In this document: positions 36,060 to 48,280 of the stretch, piece after piece
Layout: each line of letters begins with the position of its first letter
Numbering within the stretch: the stretch's first letter is position 1
Source: Magnolia sinica
Taxonomy: Eukaryota; Streptophyta; Magnoliopsida; Magnoliales; Magnoliaceae
NCBI RefSeq assembly: GCF_029962835.1
Contig: NC_080575.1
Span: forward strand, 55,713,493-55,777,492
Reading direction: 5' to 3'
Length of the DNA stretch: 64,000 nucleotides
Made by a program: the position numbers and the translations under genes
Notes under the pieces: generated by a model
The model's input: only the letters and a program-made list of their open reading frames with translations
What the model was told of the DNA's origin: nothing
Database searches by the model: none

Positions 36060-39000
36060 TCATACCTTCATATAATCCTCGAGGATCGGAGGGTAGGTCT
36101 TCCTTCAGATTCCCAAGTAGCCTCTTCTACGCCATGATGCGACCATAACACCTTCACGAGAGGGATAACCTTGCTACGCAGCACCTGCTCCTTTCTATCC
36201 AGAATACGCGTCGGTTGCAGTACATAAGTGGCATCCTCACTTAACTGCACTTGCTCCCAACCGATAATATGCGAAGGATCAGGAACGTACTTCTTCTTCA
36301 GCATAGAGACATGAAATACGTTATGCACGCCCGCAAGAGGTGTGGGCAAAGCAAGGCGGTATGCTACCGCTCCCACTCGATCCGTAACTTGAAATGGACC
36401 AATAAATCTCGGCGTCCTTCCTTCTTACCGAACCGCAAAACTCCCTTCATAGGAGAGACCTTGAGAAAAACATGATCTCCCACTACGAACTCAAGCGGTC
36501 GACGCCTCGTATCAACATAACTCTTCTTACTCTGGGCTATCTGAAGTCGACGTCGAATGATGTCAACCTTCTCTCAAGTCACCTGCAACTCTAGGCCAAG
36601 CAAACTACGCCACCAATTTCGCCCAACAATGTGGTGCTCGCACGGCGACCATACAACGCCTCGAAGGGAGCCATGCCGATACTCGCCCGGAAACTATTAT
36701 TATACGCGAACTCGGCATAACTGAAGACAATCATCCCAACGTCTTTGAAATCCAAAACACAAGCTCGCAACATATCCTCCAGGACTTGATTCACGCGCTC
36801 CGTCCTGCCCATCTGCTTATGCGGATGAAACGCGGTCTTGAACTTCGCCACACCCATTGCTTCTCGGATACGAGTCCGTAAGATAGATGTAAAACGCGTG
36901 TCTCTATCGACACAATCTCCAGGGGAACTCCATGTCGACGCACTATCTCCTTGATATACAACCTAGCCAACTCGTCTGCGAAGTTGACACTGATCGGTAA
37001 GAAATGCGCCGACTTCGTTAATCGATCGACGATCACCCAAATAGAGTCAAATCCCTTTCTCGTCCCCAGAAACCCATAAATAAAATCCATAGAGATGAAA
37101 TCCCACTTCCATTCACTATGGGCATGGGCAACCCAGAGGTCGGCGATGCTCTGCCTTACCTGCCGGCACGTGAGACAACGAGAAACAAATTCAGCAACTG
37201 ACCTTCATATTGTCCCACCAATAAGACCTCTTCATATCCTCGATACATCTTCGTGCTACCTGGATGCATCGCAAGCTTAGAACTATGGGCTAACTCGAGA
37301 ACCTCACGCCTCAAGTCAGGGATGTTAGGAACACATAACCGCCACGAAAACGTAGGCCCCCATCGGAACTAACACTCCAGCGGAGTTCTCATCTGTACCA
37401 ACCCGCCGCCTCATCTTCACCAAAAGCTCATCATCCGCCTGAGCTGCAACGATCCTCTCGCCGATAAGGGGCAGTACACGAATGTGTGCGATAACCTCAT
37501 ACGGCTCAACCACCGTAAGCTTCGCTCAAAATCGCGCACGAACTCCAACATCTCCCACTCCTCATCATCGGAGCCGCAAACTCCAAAGCCTTCTTGCGAC
37601 TCAACGCATCGCCACAAGGTTCGCCTTACCAGATGGTAAGAAACATCGAACTTGAAGTCCTTCAATGTTTCCATCCATCTGCGCCGCCTCATATTCAAAT
37701 CACGCGCGTGAAAATATACTTAAGGCTCTTGTGGTCGCAAAAGAGCTCGAACTCCTCACCATAGAGGTAATGTCTCCAAAGCTTTAATGCGAAGATGACG
37801 ACCACTTCCATGTCGTGCGTAGGGTAATTCTCTTCGTGTTTCCTTAATCGACGCGAAGCATAAGCAATCACCCCGTCCTTCCGCATAAGGACACAACCCA
37901 GCCAACGCGAGAGGCGTCGGTATAAATAATATACTTAACCCCTTGCTCCGCAATACTAGCACAGGGGCGGACGTCAACTTGTCCTTCACCTCCCTGAAAA
38001 GCTAACTCCGCCCGCTCACTCCAAGCAAACTTCAAATCCTTCCGTGTCACCGCGACAACGGCCTGGCAATCTTCGAGAAGTCCGAATAAAGCGTCGATAA
38101 TATCCTGCAAGGCCAAGAAAACTCCTCACCTCAAGAATGTTTGTCGAGATCGGTCCTGCACTGCACCTACCTTGGCAAGGTCGACGGCTATACCTTCCTT
38201 GGACACCACATGTCCCAGAACTTGACTTCCTCTTTCCGGAAATCACACTTCTTGAACTGTGCGAAAAGCCGATGCTCCCTAAGAGTACCCAAAACCGCTC
38301 TTAAGTGCTCCTCGTGCTCGTCCTCGACGAATAAATCAAGATGTCATCAATAAATACAATGACGAATCGAACAGAAAGGCAAATACCTGCTTCATCGATC
38401 CATGAACACGGCCGTGCGTTCGCTCGACCATCAACGACATCACAAGGAACTCATAATGACCGGCCGGGTCCTCGAAGCGGTCTTCGCACGCCCCCATCCT
38501 TCGACGCGAATCGATGATACCCCGATCGCAGATCAACCTTCGAAAAGTACTGCGTGCCCCCTTCAACCGATCAAACAGATCATCAATCCCGGGCAAGGGG
38601 TACTTATTCTTCACAGCTACCAAATTCAACTCGCGATAATCAATACACAATCGCAAGGAACCATCCTTCTTCTTCACAAACAAAACAGTGCTCCCCAAGG
38701 AGACACACGGGCCGAATAAAACCCAATTCTAGCAAACCATCTATCTCGCTTCCTCAACTCCTCCATTTCACTGAGGCATCCGATAGGTGGGTAAAGAAAT
38801 GGGCGCCGCACTGCATAAGATCGATAGCAAAATCAATCTCACGCCGAGGAGGTAATCCAGAATCGACTCAAACACATCTTCAAACTCGAACTACCGGCGT
38901 ACTAACCAACGCCGACTCGGCCGAACTCTCCAACAGAGAAGAATAAAAATCAATACGAATAGGGTAACTGACCTGAACCGGGAAAGTAACAATCTCGCCC

Positions 39001-40620
39001 TCAGGTCCATGGATCGTCACTGATCTCGCTTCACAATCAATCTCAACTCGCATCCTCGTGAGCCAATCCATACCCATAATAACATCGTAGTGATAAAGCG
39101 GTGCGACTAGCAAATCAACACGGATCGATCCACTTCCCACATCGACCAAACAATCCATACAACGCTTGCCCAAGGCAGAGGACATCCCCGTAGCGGTAGT
39201 AAGCGTCACTCCTGCATAGGAACAGATCTCAAACCCAAACGCCTAATCGCCGCATAAGAAATAAGAGAAGTAGTGGACCGTGTATCCACTCACAGAAACC
39301 GGAATACCTTCAATATGCGCTGTCACCTCAAAGGACCTCGGCACTAAGTCGACATAGGCGCTTCAGAAAGCGCATGAACTCGAGTCTGCTGCCGACGATT
39401 CGGCGGAGGAACCATGGGGCCGAGGTGGCTCGAAACCAGGAACCGCAGTCTCAAGGATGGATGAGCGGCGCCGATCGAAGAGGAGGAGGAGAAATAACCG
39501 AGGCATCGGACGGCTAACCCTCTGCGGTGGAGTAAAACCACCGGCTCGCATACGGGAGCAGAAACGGTCCAAGTGCCCAACCTTCCCACAATAAGAACAT
39601 CTCAGATCAGCTCTCATCTGCTGAGCGGGCGGCGCTGAACGCCTAGGAGGAGAATCAACACGCGGCCTCTTGCCAAGGAAAGGTGCACCATGGAAATCCG
39701 GTCTCGGCCTAGGAGGCATCGGTGCTCGCATGCGGGACGCTCTATCTCCGTCCTACTCTGCTCGCAAGGACATGCTCACTAGCTCCGCATATGAAGAAAT
39801 GCCAGCACAGCAAATCTTCGATCGAATATCAGGTCTCAAGCCCTCGAAAAATGCCGCATCCTCATCGGCCGATCACCCAGATCAAAGGAACATACCGCCC
39901 CAACTCAAAGGAAACCGGTTCTCATACTCCGTAACCGATAACCCTCCTCGGCGGAGGCGAAGGAACTCACTCTCCTTCTCATGTCAGAACGTAACCGGAA
40001 ATACTTCTCGTGGAAGCGCGCCTCAAACGCCCGCCACGACCACACGAAGTCCTCCGACAGTGCGAAGCACACTGCCCCACCACAAACCGGCCTCCTTCTC
40101 AAACATGAAGGTGGCAAGCTCAACTTGCTCGACCTCAGGAGCAGTGCAACGGCCTCGGCATCTTAGAGATGCGGTCAATCCAATACTCGGCCTCCTCGAG
40201 TCTATGAGAACCCGCAAAAGTAGGAGGTCGCAAGCGCTGAATCGCTCGAATGTGCCGCCGGCACTCGCGTTCCGGCGCTCCCTGATGGAGGCATAGGTGA
40301 AACAGTTGGAGTCTCCCCTATGAGCAAAGATGCCAACCATGGAGGAGAGGAACTCCCTGCCGCTGCCGCCGCCGGCCGCTGCTGCAAATCTGCCGTGATC
40401 AACAACATCATCTCGCCAAACCTATCAACAGTGAAGCGTAAGAAGGTGCATGGCTCGGCCCGAACCGAGGGTGTGATGGAGGAGCCATAGGTGTCGACCC
40501 AACACCAACACGAGATGGACCCCTGTGGATCTGACTCGCTATCGCTCAAGGGAGGAACCCCAACAGCAAGCGACTCAATCAGAGAAAGACGGGCCAAGTC
40601 TTCGAACCCTTAGGAGGCAT
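36060..40620 (-). pseudogene. B unit 3 gag-pol polyprotein, frame-broken
   Basis: Start by homology at 40620; stop at 36060-36062. This unit keeps the intact gag zinc knuckle CSYCGKVGHLDRFC (CX2CX4HX4C, about 39558-39599). The open pieces are short: 39363-39731 (gag end), 38880-39209 (protease-RT linker), 38336-38698 (RT start), 37417-38116 (RNase H) and 36591-37090 (integrase core). 36068-36376 carries the chromodomain-like end. The protease DTG region is shifted out of frame near 39285. It is the most broken of the three, again mostly by one- to four-base losses at CAG/CTG. Confidence 0.9.
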
Positions 40621-40935
40621 CCCTACATTAAATCAAAGGATGCAACCTGACAGATTCTAAGTCACATAATCCATCCACACAACAACAACACAACAGCACA
40701 ACACCAAAACAAACCACATGCATTCCATTAACCAAAATCGTCGCAATACAAGTAGTGCAACAAAATACATGAATCACGACTAGGAAAGCATGAAAACAAC
40801 AACATCTAACACTACAAACAACCACAACTACTACAACCACTAACTGCTACCACACTACAACAACTCCAACTACAAGCCAACAACGGCTACACACATAAAG
40901 AAACACCAAACAAAGCAAAGACGGCCACGACGATG
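40621..40935 (-). other. aORF-gag spacer, unit 3
   Basis: AC-rich non-coding stretch as in the other units. No gene. Confidence 0.6.
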
Positions 40936-42164
40936 CTACTCGTCGGAGTCAGGAGACGGAGGCGGAGCACCCTTATCCCGCAAGCAACACAGGATAGACT
41001 TCAAAGTCCGGGACATCTTCTTGAACTTGTGCTTAACCAAGCCTCGAAGATCCACCATCTCTTGGTGTAAAGCAGCTTGCCCTTCTTCAAGCCGTGTAAG
41101 ACGGGCATCTCTGGCAACCTGCTCTGCGCCCTGCTCTGGCACCACAGGAGGAGAGCGATCACTCGAATCCTCGTGCCTCAATCTCTTCCTCGTCTTGCTC
41201 TCGCTTCTTCCTCGACTCCGCACCACCTTCGATAACTCTCATCATCACTCTCAGACCCGGCCGCACCCTCCGAGGCAAGCCGACCAGAACCAACCTCCAT
41301 CAGCTTAAGGGTCCTCAAGTTGATATAGCGAACAGGGACCGGCTTCTCGGCTCCAAGCCTATAGCCAAACTCATGTGCGATCTTGCAAATGAGGCGGCCA
41401 AAGGGAAGAGACTCGGTCCGTCTACTCGAACGAGCGATGAGAATAATCTGGCGCAGGACGTACGTCGGCACACACAACTTCGCATCCTGCCCCACCCGAT
41501 ATAGAAAATCTACCATCAGGCGCGTACACTCACTGCGGTTGCTCCACCTGGGATACACATTGAACGTAAAGATGTGGTGAAGCAAACGGAAGTCGTCCGT
41601 CATATGAGAAGCCAAAAGACTCTTATTCGGCTGCCATTCAACCAGACGACCACACAAGAATCGGGTGCGACGATCCTTCTCGCGCACACTGTCCACATTC
41701 TTCTCGCTAGCATGCACTTCCCCAAGTGGCACCTTCAAGAGTCGGGATATCAAAGCAACATTGACAATTCCAACTCGACCGCTACCACAGGGAATCTTGA
41801 ACTGCAGAGAATCCAGCGAAGGCTCCAGAATGTTGGCATAGAAGGCCCGAACAGTGCTAGCATTCGCGCGATACTCGCCTTCGAACAAGGGACCCCAACC
41901 AGCCCCTTCTAGGCGCTCCAACAAAAGGAACTCTCCAAAGATCCGCGGATCAACATAAGCCTCAAAAAGGACTCTACGCCCCTCATAGACTCCATGCGAC
42001 AATTTCGCCAACAAGGTCCTACTGACAGGAGCTCGAGGATCGAGGTCCCGCTTCGTCTGGAACTCGCGCGTGGCGGACGTGCTAGCGGCGGCACCTCTCG
42101 GCCTCCGTGCACGGGTTGGGCGGCTCGGCCCGGCTTCATCCACGGGCGCTCTCTTCTTCCCCAT
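40936..42164 (-). pseudogene. B unit 3 additional ORF (aORF)
   Basis: Open from 42269 (MWKLHHLPISLF, in-frame upstream Met) through the likely start MGKKRAPVDEA at 42164 to about 41190. There the acidic stretch is frame-shifted (SESDDESYRRW), and the coiled-coil end continues in another frame to 40936. It supplies the intact N-terminus that unit 2 lacks, while unit 2 supplies the intact C-terminus. The 35-residue upstream extension is hydrophobic and present in all three units. Whether it is translated is unknown. Confidence 0.8.
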
Positions 42165-42534
42165 CAAGGAAAGAAGGGAAGAAATGGAAAAGATGGCCGT
42201 CACAATCTCAAAGAGGGCCATGAGAAATGAGAGAAAGAGAGAAATAGGAAGATGGTGAAGCTTCCACACAACTATGAGCCAAAAAGGGAATGAAAGGGCT
42301 CAAATGAGAGGGAAAGATGGAGAAATCAGCGATGAAATGGAAGATTTGAGAATGGGGTGATGGGTTTGCACGAAAATGGAAGGAAGATGAAGATTTGGGA
42401 GAGATTTGAGAGAGTTTGGAGAGGTTGTTGAAGAAAAGGAGAGCTTGGAAGAGGGTTTTGTAAAGGAAATAGGTAAAAGGAGTGGTTTTAAAGTGAAAAC
42501 CGTGGAGGGGTGGGCCACACAAGCCTCATGGACG

Positions 42535-42655
42535 ATCGGCCCGCGTCGGCCCGGCCCGCCTGGCCCGGCGACCTCGCCGAACCGGCGATGGCATCGCCGG
42601 TCTCTGGACATATCGGCGATGCCTCGCCGATTTGGCGAGGTCCTCCTGGTCCTCC
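42535..42655 (-). promoter_or_regulatory. GC-rich structured leader, unit 3
   Basis: Same inverted repeats as units 1 and 2, in which the ACCTCGCCGAACC part is slightly shortened. Confidence 0.5.
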
Positions 42656-43022
42656 TTGGTCCAAATGATGTGGTTCCCCCCTGGTCCCACGAAAAATGCC
42701 CCGATTGGCCCCTTGTGTAATTTGAAGTTTATCGGGTCATTCTGACAGAAATCTGATACAAACAACGATTTCTGGAAGGTTTAAAAATGAATAATGGGAG
42801 GGTAGACCATCTACACTCATTAATAGAGGGTCTAGAACAAGTTTCGGGTCGCTGTGTGTGATCAGGTAAGGGTGATCTCGGCAAAGGTTTTCAGGAAACT
42901 TTCGCCGATAGAAACTACGGAGCACAAACACAAAGCGATGATAGACCCGCAACCAATTACACTATAGTGGTGACAACGTGCGGTGTGTGACCATAACCCA
43001 GGTCCGGTTTAATCCAGATCAT

Positions 43023-43034
43023 GCTCTGATACCA
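43023..43034 (-). promoter_or_regulatory. Primer-binding site, unit 3
   Basis: Minus strand TGGTATCAGAGC (tRNA-iMet), three bases from LTR 4. Confidence 0.95.
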
Positions 43035-43037
43035 ACT

Positions 43038-46000
43038 TGTAACCCCCTGAAATTCGGGGGTCGAGCATAACTCAGCTCCCGAGTTCCAAAACATCACTTA
43101 TGCAACATAATTAATGAATGATGTATGTTGATTGTATTAGCACATAAACATGGGATTGATTAAGCCAAAACGCAGATATGATTCAGGGGTAAGTGAATAA
43201 AGCAAGCGGAAGACTTATAGTAAAATATGTGTACAAGTGTAAGTCCCGAATTACATATACAACCAGATCGTGTAAAAGTGTTATTTATCAAAATTATAAG
43301 TACAAGTTACATCATTTCAGTTCCCAAAATAATCATCCCATAGATCCCGCGCAGATCGAGGCTCGCTAGAACCCGTCTCAAAACCGCATATAGGAGAAGG
43401 CGGCCTCGCGTCATCCAGCCTCGCTCGCCTCGCGTCGCATCCACATCTCGCAACATCGTGGCCTAAGACAGTAGTCCGGTGGGTGTGAAACACCGCCTAA
43501 ACGTGGGAGTGAGTGATCAACTCGGTGGAACAATAAGGCAATCGGTTAACATGCTATCGCTCAATCAAACAAGAATGATAAAGCGAGACAATTAAATAAA
43601 TCCTAAGTACTCTTGTTAATGCGGTATGAATGCAATATGATGCGTGCCCTCACGCGTACACCCTCGCGTCTTCATCTTACGTTACGCATGACATCGCCTC
43701 AAAGTGCGCCACATCTACAAAGCACATGCAAATGCGGTGCATGGATATGATTACCAAGTTGTTATTAGTCCAATTCATACAGCAGGATTGGGAAGCTAAG
43801 ATACCTTCCTCATATCACCATCCAAACACTGATCCATACTAGGCTCCTCAATCCAATAAATCTAATACGAAAATATATTTGAGGTCTTAGAAAAGGGCTC
43901 GACACCAATCAAAGAACGCCTTACATGTCTTTACTACCACAGATCTGCTCGTCAACTCCTTGCGGTATCCGGTATGCTCGAGGTCACTACAAAGGGCTCG
44001 TCACCAATCAATGTAGGCCGACAAAGACGAATATAGTGTCCCATACCATCATAATCAGCTCACGAGTTTAGTTGCTCACTGGTCACTACGGGGAGGCTCG
44101 TCACCCCAGCGTAGGCCGACAGCTCGACCACAGTGTCCCATACCACCATGTCCGGCTCATGAGTCTTAGCGGATCAAGTACCATAGTTAATAGGATTTCA
44201 CTGGTGAGTTCGGTACCCTAGATTCAAGCAGTTGCGTCCATACATGGTGAACATATATCGAACAATCAGGTTACTTGACGAACTCGACTAGCACGAGCGC
44301 ACGTTGAGTTGAACGACATGGAGTGCGCAAACACTCCGCGTGGCCAAACCACTGCCGCCAACTCTAATACGGCTCAGGTTCGTCTAATGCGTCTCACGTG
44401 GCGAAAGCAATCTCAACCACGACCAAAGGGTCAATTACCGATTTCTGGACTAAGGCATAGTCCCAAAGATACTACACTACTACCGATATTCATATTGAAG
44501 GTAAAACAGTAATGGAACAACCACTCAAATCATGGTGCATACACATCTGAAGAATATCAACTTAACATAAATGTAAGCATAGGAATGCTTGAATTTAAAT
44601 AACTTGGAATGTAAATGCATAAGGAAATCATGCGCATCCATAGAAGTATTGAGAATCACTTCTCAACGCCCGCATTTAGTGTAATCAATTACACGTAGAT
44701 CATTCATGCATTTCTACAAACACTTAGCATACATGGAACAACATACATGACGCATGTTGAAATACGTGCACTTAGACAATTCCTTCTTCCAAGGAGTTGT
44801 CATACATGCATCTAGCATACATAAATGACAAAAAATCTTGGAAAAAATAGTGCGTATTTTATACGTATACGGTACTTTATAAATACACTTAGAATACACA
44901 AATCTCAATATAGCACATGCATATCAGAAAGCAATGTAAACATAACATTTGACATGTGAAATCTCATCCATAACAAGAATAAATCACTAATTGGGATTGA
45001 AAGCCTTGAAAACCATAACCTATACACTTAAAGTCCGCACCTTAAGCGAAGAAAGAATACCGAATTGATTTAGACGAGTTGTCTTCGTCAACGGCGCAAG
45101 AATACCCTAAAATAAGGATAGAAATGAGATACAACAACACCAAGTCTAATCTAAGCTCTAACACAAATTAGGGTTAGTTTAACTTACCCCAAAAGAACTC
45201 AGAATCGTCCGAGGAACGATTCAAAGTAAAGGTTCAAAGGTGAAGAAGAACAAGGAAGAATCAAGATGATTCACCAACCAATCTCTCTCACTACTCTCTC
45301 TTTTCCACTCTCTTTCCAAGCTAGGGTTAGAGAAAATTCGTATGGAAATGAGAGCTAGGGTTTAAGGACTATATATAGGCCTTAAAATGATGGAAATAAC
45401 CCTAGGGTCAAGGTATACTTAGGTTATAACCAAAGCACGCCTTTCTCGATCCAACGAAGCACTTCTGGTGGGCCTATAACCACGAAAGGTCGGACTTAAG
45501 CTCACTGACCATGGATCTAGGTCAAGCTGAGTTTTCATACCGACCGGCTCTTCAGATCAGCCGTGGCGGACCACACTCAATTCAACGGTCACGGAAACTC
45601 GATCAGGTCCACAAGCACTAGGATATGCCTGGGCCAACTATCCTGATTAGAGGGTGAAATTGGGTCAGAATCCAACGGTCAGAATGCTTAAAATCGTCGC
45701 GCAAGCGACACGACTCAGATTTCATAAAAAGCTTATTAAATTCCAACCGTTCTCACACTCTTCACTCCGAACTCAACCAAATCGACCCAGAACATCAGAT
45801 CGACTTGATTTTTGAGGTGAAGACCAAGCCCAACTCAGTGACCGCAACAGCCTAAGATCATCGCCATCGGACTTTCGACGCGCGGTCTAGGTCCGATCCA
45901 GATCTTCCAAAAATTCCCCAGAACAACTGGATTTAGCGATGGATCCCAGATTTCAGAGTAACGTAGCGCTCACTAATCTACACGTTTAGAGCCATGCAGA

Positions 46001-46110
46001 TACAATTTAAAGTGATTGATGCGAATTTCACAAGCAATCGAGTAAAGCGCTAATTACCCCAAAACAACTACTTAAGGAAAGATTAGCACAAAAATTCCAA
46101 GGTCGTTACA
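43038..46110 (-). repeat. B LTR 4 (5' LTR of unit 3)
   Basis: 3073 bp, TGTAACCCCC...GTCGTTACA, followed by TTCAT (46111-46115), the partner of 12803-12807. Its last ~400 bp are nearly identical to LTR 1. Clusters of changes toward A lie at 43840-43950 and 44440-44850. Confidence 0.95.
45369..45378 (-). promoter_or_regulatory. LTR TATA box (B LTR 4)
   Basis: CTATATATAG, unchanged. Would drive unit 3, and is the outermost upstream promoter of the array. Confidence 0.7.
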
Positions 46111-47133
46111 TTCATGGCATTCAATTGCTCGTTCAGTGCCTCTTGAAAAGCAAGTATCCTTCTTGAGTTCCATGGCCTCGACCTTCCTTGCGAGACTAGC
46201 CACTTTAGCATTTATATCATCATCCTCTTTCAGCAAGTATATCCCACCCCTCTCCCTTGCTTGAGTAAGCTTATATGTGGTGCTGGATTTTAGGGAGATG
46301 TCCCATGATTGTGTAGTTTCAACGAGTTTGTCAAAGGAATCCCACACCTCATCGACATTCTTGTTCGTTAATTCCCCATTGCACATCGTCTTGACAAATT
46401 GGCACATAGAAGATGTCAGTCCATCGTGAAAGAAAGTTGTTATGTGCCACGTTTCAAACCCGTGTTGTGGGCATGAACTGACGAGATCCTTGAACCGCTC
46501 CTAACATTAGAAGAATGTTTCATCTTCCTTTTGGGCGAAGTTCATGATCGACTTCTTGATGGTGTTCGTCTTATGATATGGAAAGAAGTTTTTTATGAAC
46601 TCCATCATGTAATTCCATGTGCTAATAGATCACGAATGTAGTGAGTGCAACCACGTCTTAGTTTTCTCTTTCAAGGAGAAAGGAAAGAATTTCAGCCTGA
46701 CCATGTCCTTAGACACATTAGGAAAGTATAAAGTGGTTATAACCTCATCAAACTCTTACAAGTGCAGCTATGGACTTTCATATTCAAGTCTAATGAACTT
46801 TGGAAGGAGTTGGATCACTCCAGGCTTGATATCCATGTTTACTGTGTTTCCTGGAAAAACCATATATGAGGGCATGCTCACACCTGTCGGTTGTAAGTAA
46901 TCTCGTAAAGTATGAGGTGGGGGTGCATGGTGCATCTCATTCTCATCCTGGACTTCCACAACTCGAGGTTGCAGCTGATTCATTAGTTGATTTACAGGTT
47001 GATTTGTAGCTATAACCTCAATTAACACTGACGATCTCATGTGGTGTCTAATCCTATGATGGATAGATAACCCCTCAACTAATCCTCCTTCACTTACGAG
47101 ACGTTGAGTGTTGTCACGGACCCACTTGGGCAT
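46111..47133 (-). pseudogene. Athila gag, N-terminal part
   Basis: Structural protein that packages element RNA. The visible start is MPKWVRDNTQRLVSEG at 47133. LRDYLQPTGVSMPSYMVF and NVDEVWDSFDKLVETTQSWD are readable. Between them, over 46420-46770, the minus strand carries the Retrotrans_gag-type segment (FFPFSLKEK, KSIMNFAQKED) in changed frames. It ends at 46111 in a frame that joins the C-terminal part at 12807 across the target duplication. Confidence 0.8.
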
Positions 47134-47603
47134 GAAACACTCTCAGCCCTCAATTTCGGAATCTAGCATAAACCTAAGAGAGAAGGAAATATAAAGGGAG
47201 AGAATTAGAAAGAAGTTACCAAATTAGAAGTTCTTAAATTAAGATCCTGCAAAACAAAACAAAACAAGTCAATTTCTAAAACAAAAATTCTAAAATTAGA
47301 AAGTTTCTAAAAAAATAAAATAAAATATTAAGATGAGTTAGTTTCTAAAAAAATAAAATTCTGGAATTAGAAAGTTTCTAAAAACAAACTAGAAAACAAT
47401 CCCTGATCTAAACATAAAAAGAGAGGGAGAAGTTGGAAAGAGGTTACTGAATTAGAAGTTCCTATATTAGGATCAAACAAAAATAGAAATATAAGTTAGT
47501 TTCTAAAAATTCTAAAGAAACCTTAATCCAAAAAATAGAAAGTAAATAAATCCTAATCTTAACCTAATTCTAAACTAATCATCTCAGAAAGACACAACCG
47601 TTA
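47134..47603 (-). other. Athila 5' untranslated leader
   Basis: AT-rich, with direct repeats of 'AGTTTCTAAAAA(C/A)' and 'AGAAAGTTTCTAAAA' around 47270-47400 and 47490-47520. No ORF of note. Confidence 0.6.
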
Positions 47604-47622
47604 ATCCCCGGCAACGACGACA
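47604..47622 (-). promoter_or_regulatory. Athila primer-binding site (tRNA-Asp type)
   Basis: The minus strand reads TGTCGTCGTTGCCGGGGAT, two mismatches from the tRNA-Asp PBS of Athila elements, seven bases from the LTR. Confidence 0.75.
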
Positions 47623-48243
47623 AAAACTTGTTCACAACCCCAAGTGTAGGGTCACGATGCAGTAATAATCTCGGTGAGACCAAGGTCAAATCCACAGGGA
47701 CTAATCTAGTGTGTTTCCTAAGAGCAACTAGAAGTAGAACTGGAAGAAGATTTAAACATAAATCAGGTAAGTAGAGAGAGTAATTATAAAGTGTTTGTTT
47801 GGAAACTCAAGGAATTTAAAGGTGGGAACTAGCTTTTCCAAGGGTCCACTTGTAGCTATTAGGATGTTTCCTTAGTTGATTCAAGGCACTCATTTGGAAT
47901 TGGAGTCCTATTGTCACGCCCCAAACTCGGAAATCGGGCTCACAAAATTTCTGATCGTCGAATCCGGTGCCGATAGCCTCCGTGGTACCCCATTCTCGGC
48001 TCCCAGCGTCCATATGCCAGATTCCGATCCTCGGATCCTATAAGGAGGATTTTCCAATGTACATTTACTCGTAATAAGCATAACCACAAGTTTACCCAAA
48101 TCACAAAGGCAACATCATCATCACATATCCACTATTATAAACGTTTGAATACAATGCCGAAAGGGAAATACATATGTTAAAATCAAAGCTCCAGAAGTCA
48201 GCTACATGCTCCAAGCTCCACGCTGCTGCAACCTAACATCACC

Positions 48244-48280
48244 TGCACGCATCTATTGTGCATAAGCTTATAGAAAGCTT
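48244..48280 (-). promoter_or_regulatory. Conserved twin stem-loop (C2)
   Basis: AAGCTTATAGAAAGCTT at 48264-48280 and the adjoining TGCACGCATCTATTGTGCA inverted repeat (one mismatch), at the same distance from the LTR end as in C1, C3 and C4. Confidence 0.45.

Larger units (their letters stand above)
12808..46110 (-). mobile_element. Triple tandem of a Tekay/Del-type chromovirus (block B), 33.3 kb
   Basis: Four LTRs (12808, 22910, 32974, 43038) alternate with three internal regions of about 7.0 kb. The unit period is 10,102, 10,064 and 10,064 bp. TTCAT occurs at 12803-12807 and at 46111-46115, so the whole block behaves as one insertion. The inner LTRs have PBS on one side and PPT on the other, not target duplications. 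All units read leftward. Integrase with a chromodomain-like end (VKVLWSHHGVEEATWE), iMet PBS and 3-kb LTRs place it in the Tekay/Del clade of chromoviruses. Confidence 0.93.

Noticed and set aside
12808..46110. Three separate insertions of the same element side by side
   Set aside because: Neighbouring units share LTRs, and no target duplication lies inside the block. Independent insertions would have two LTRs each and their own duplications.
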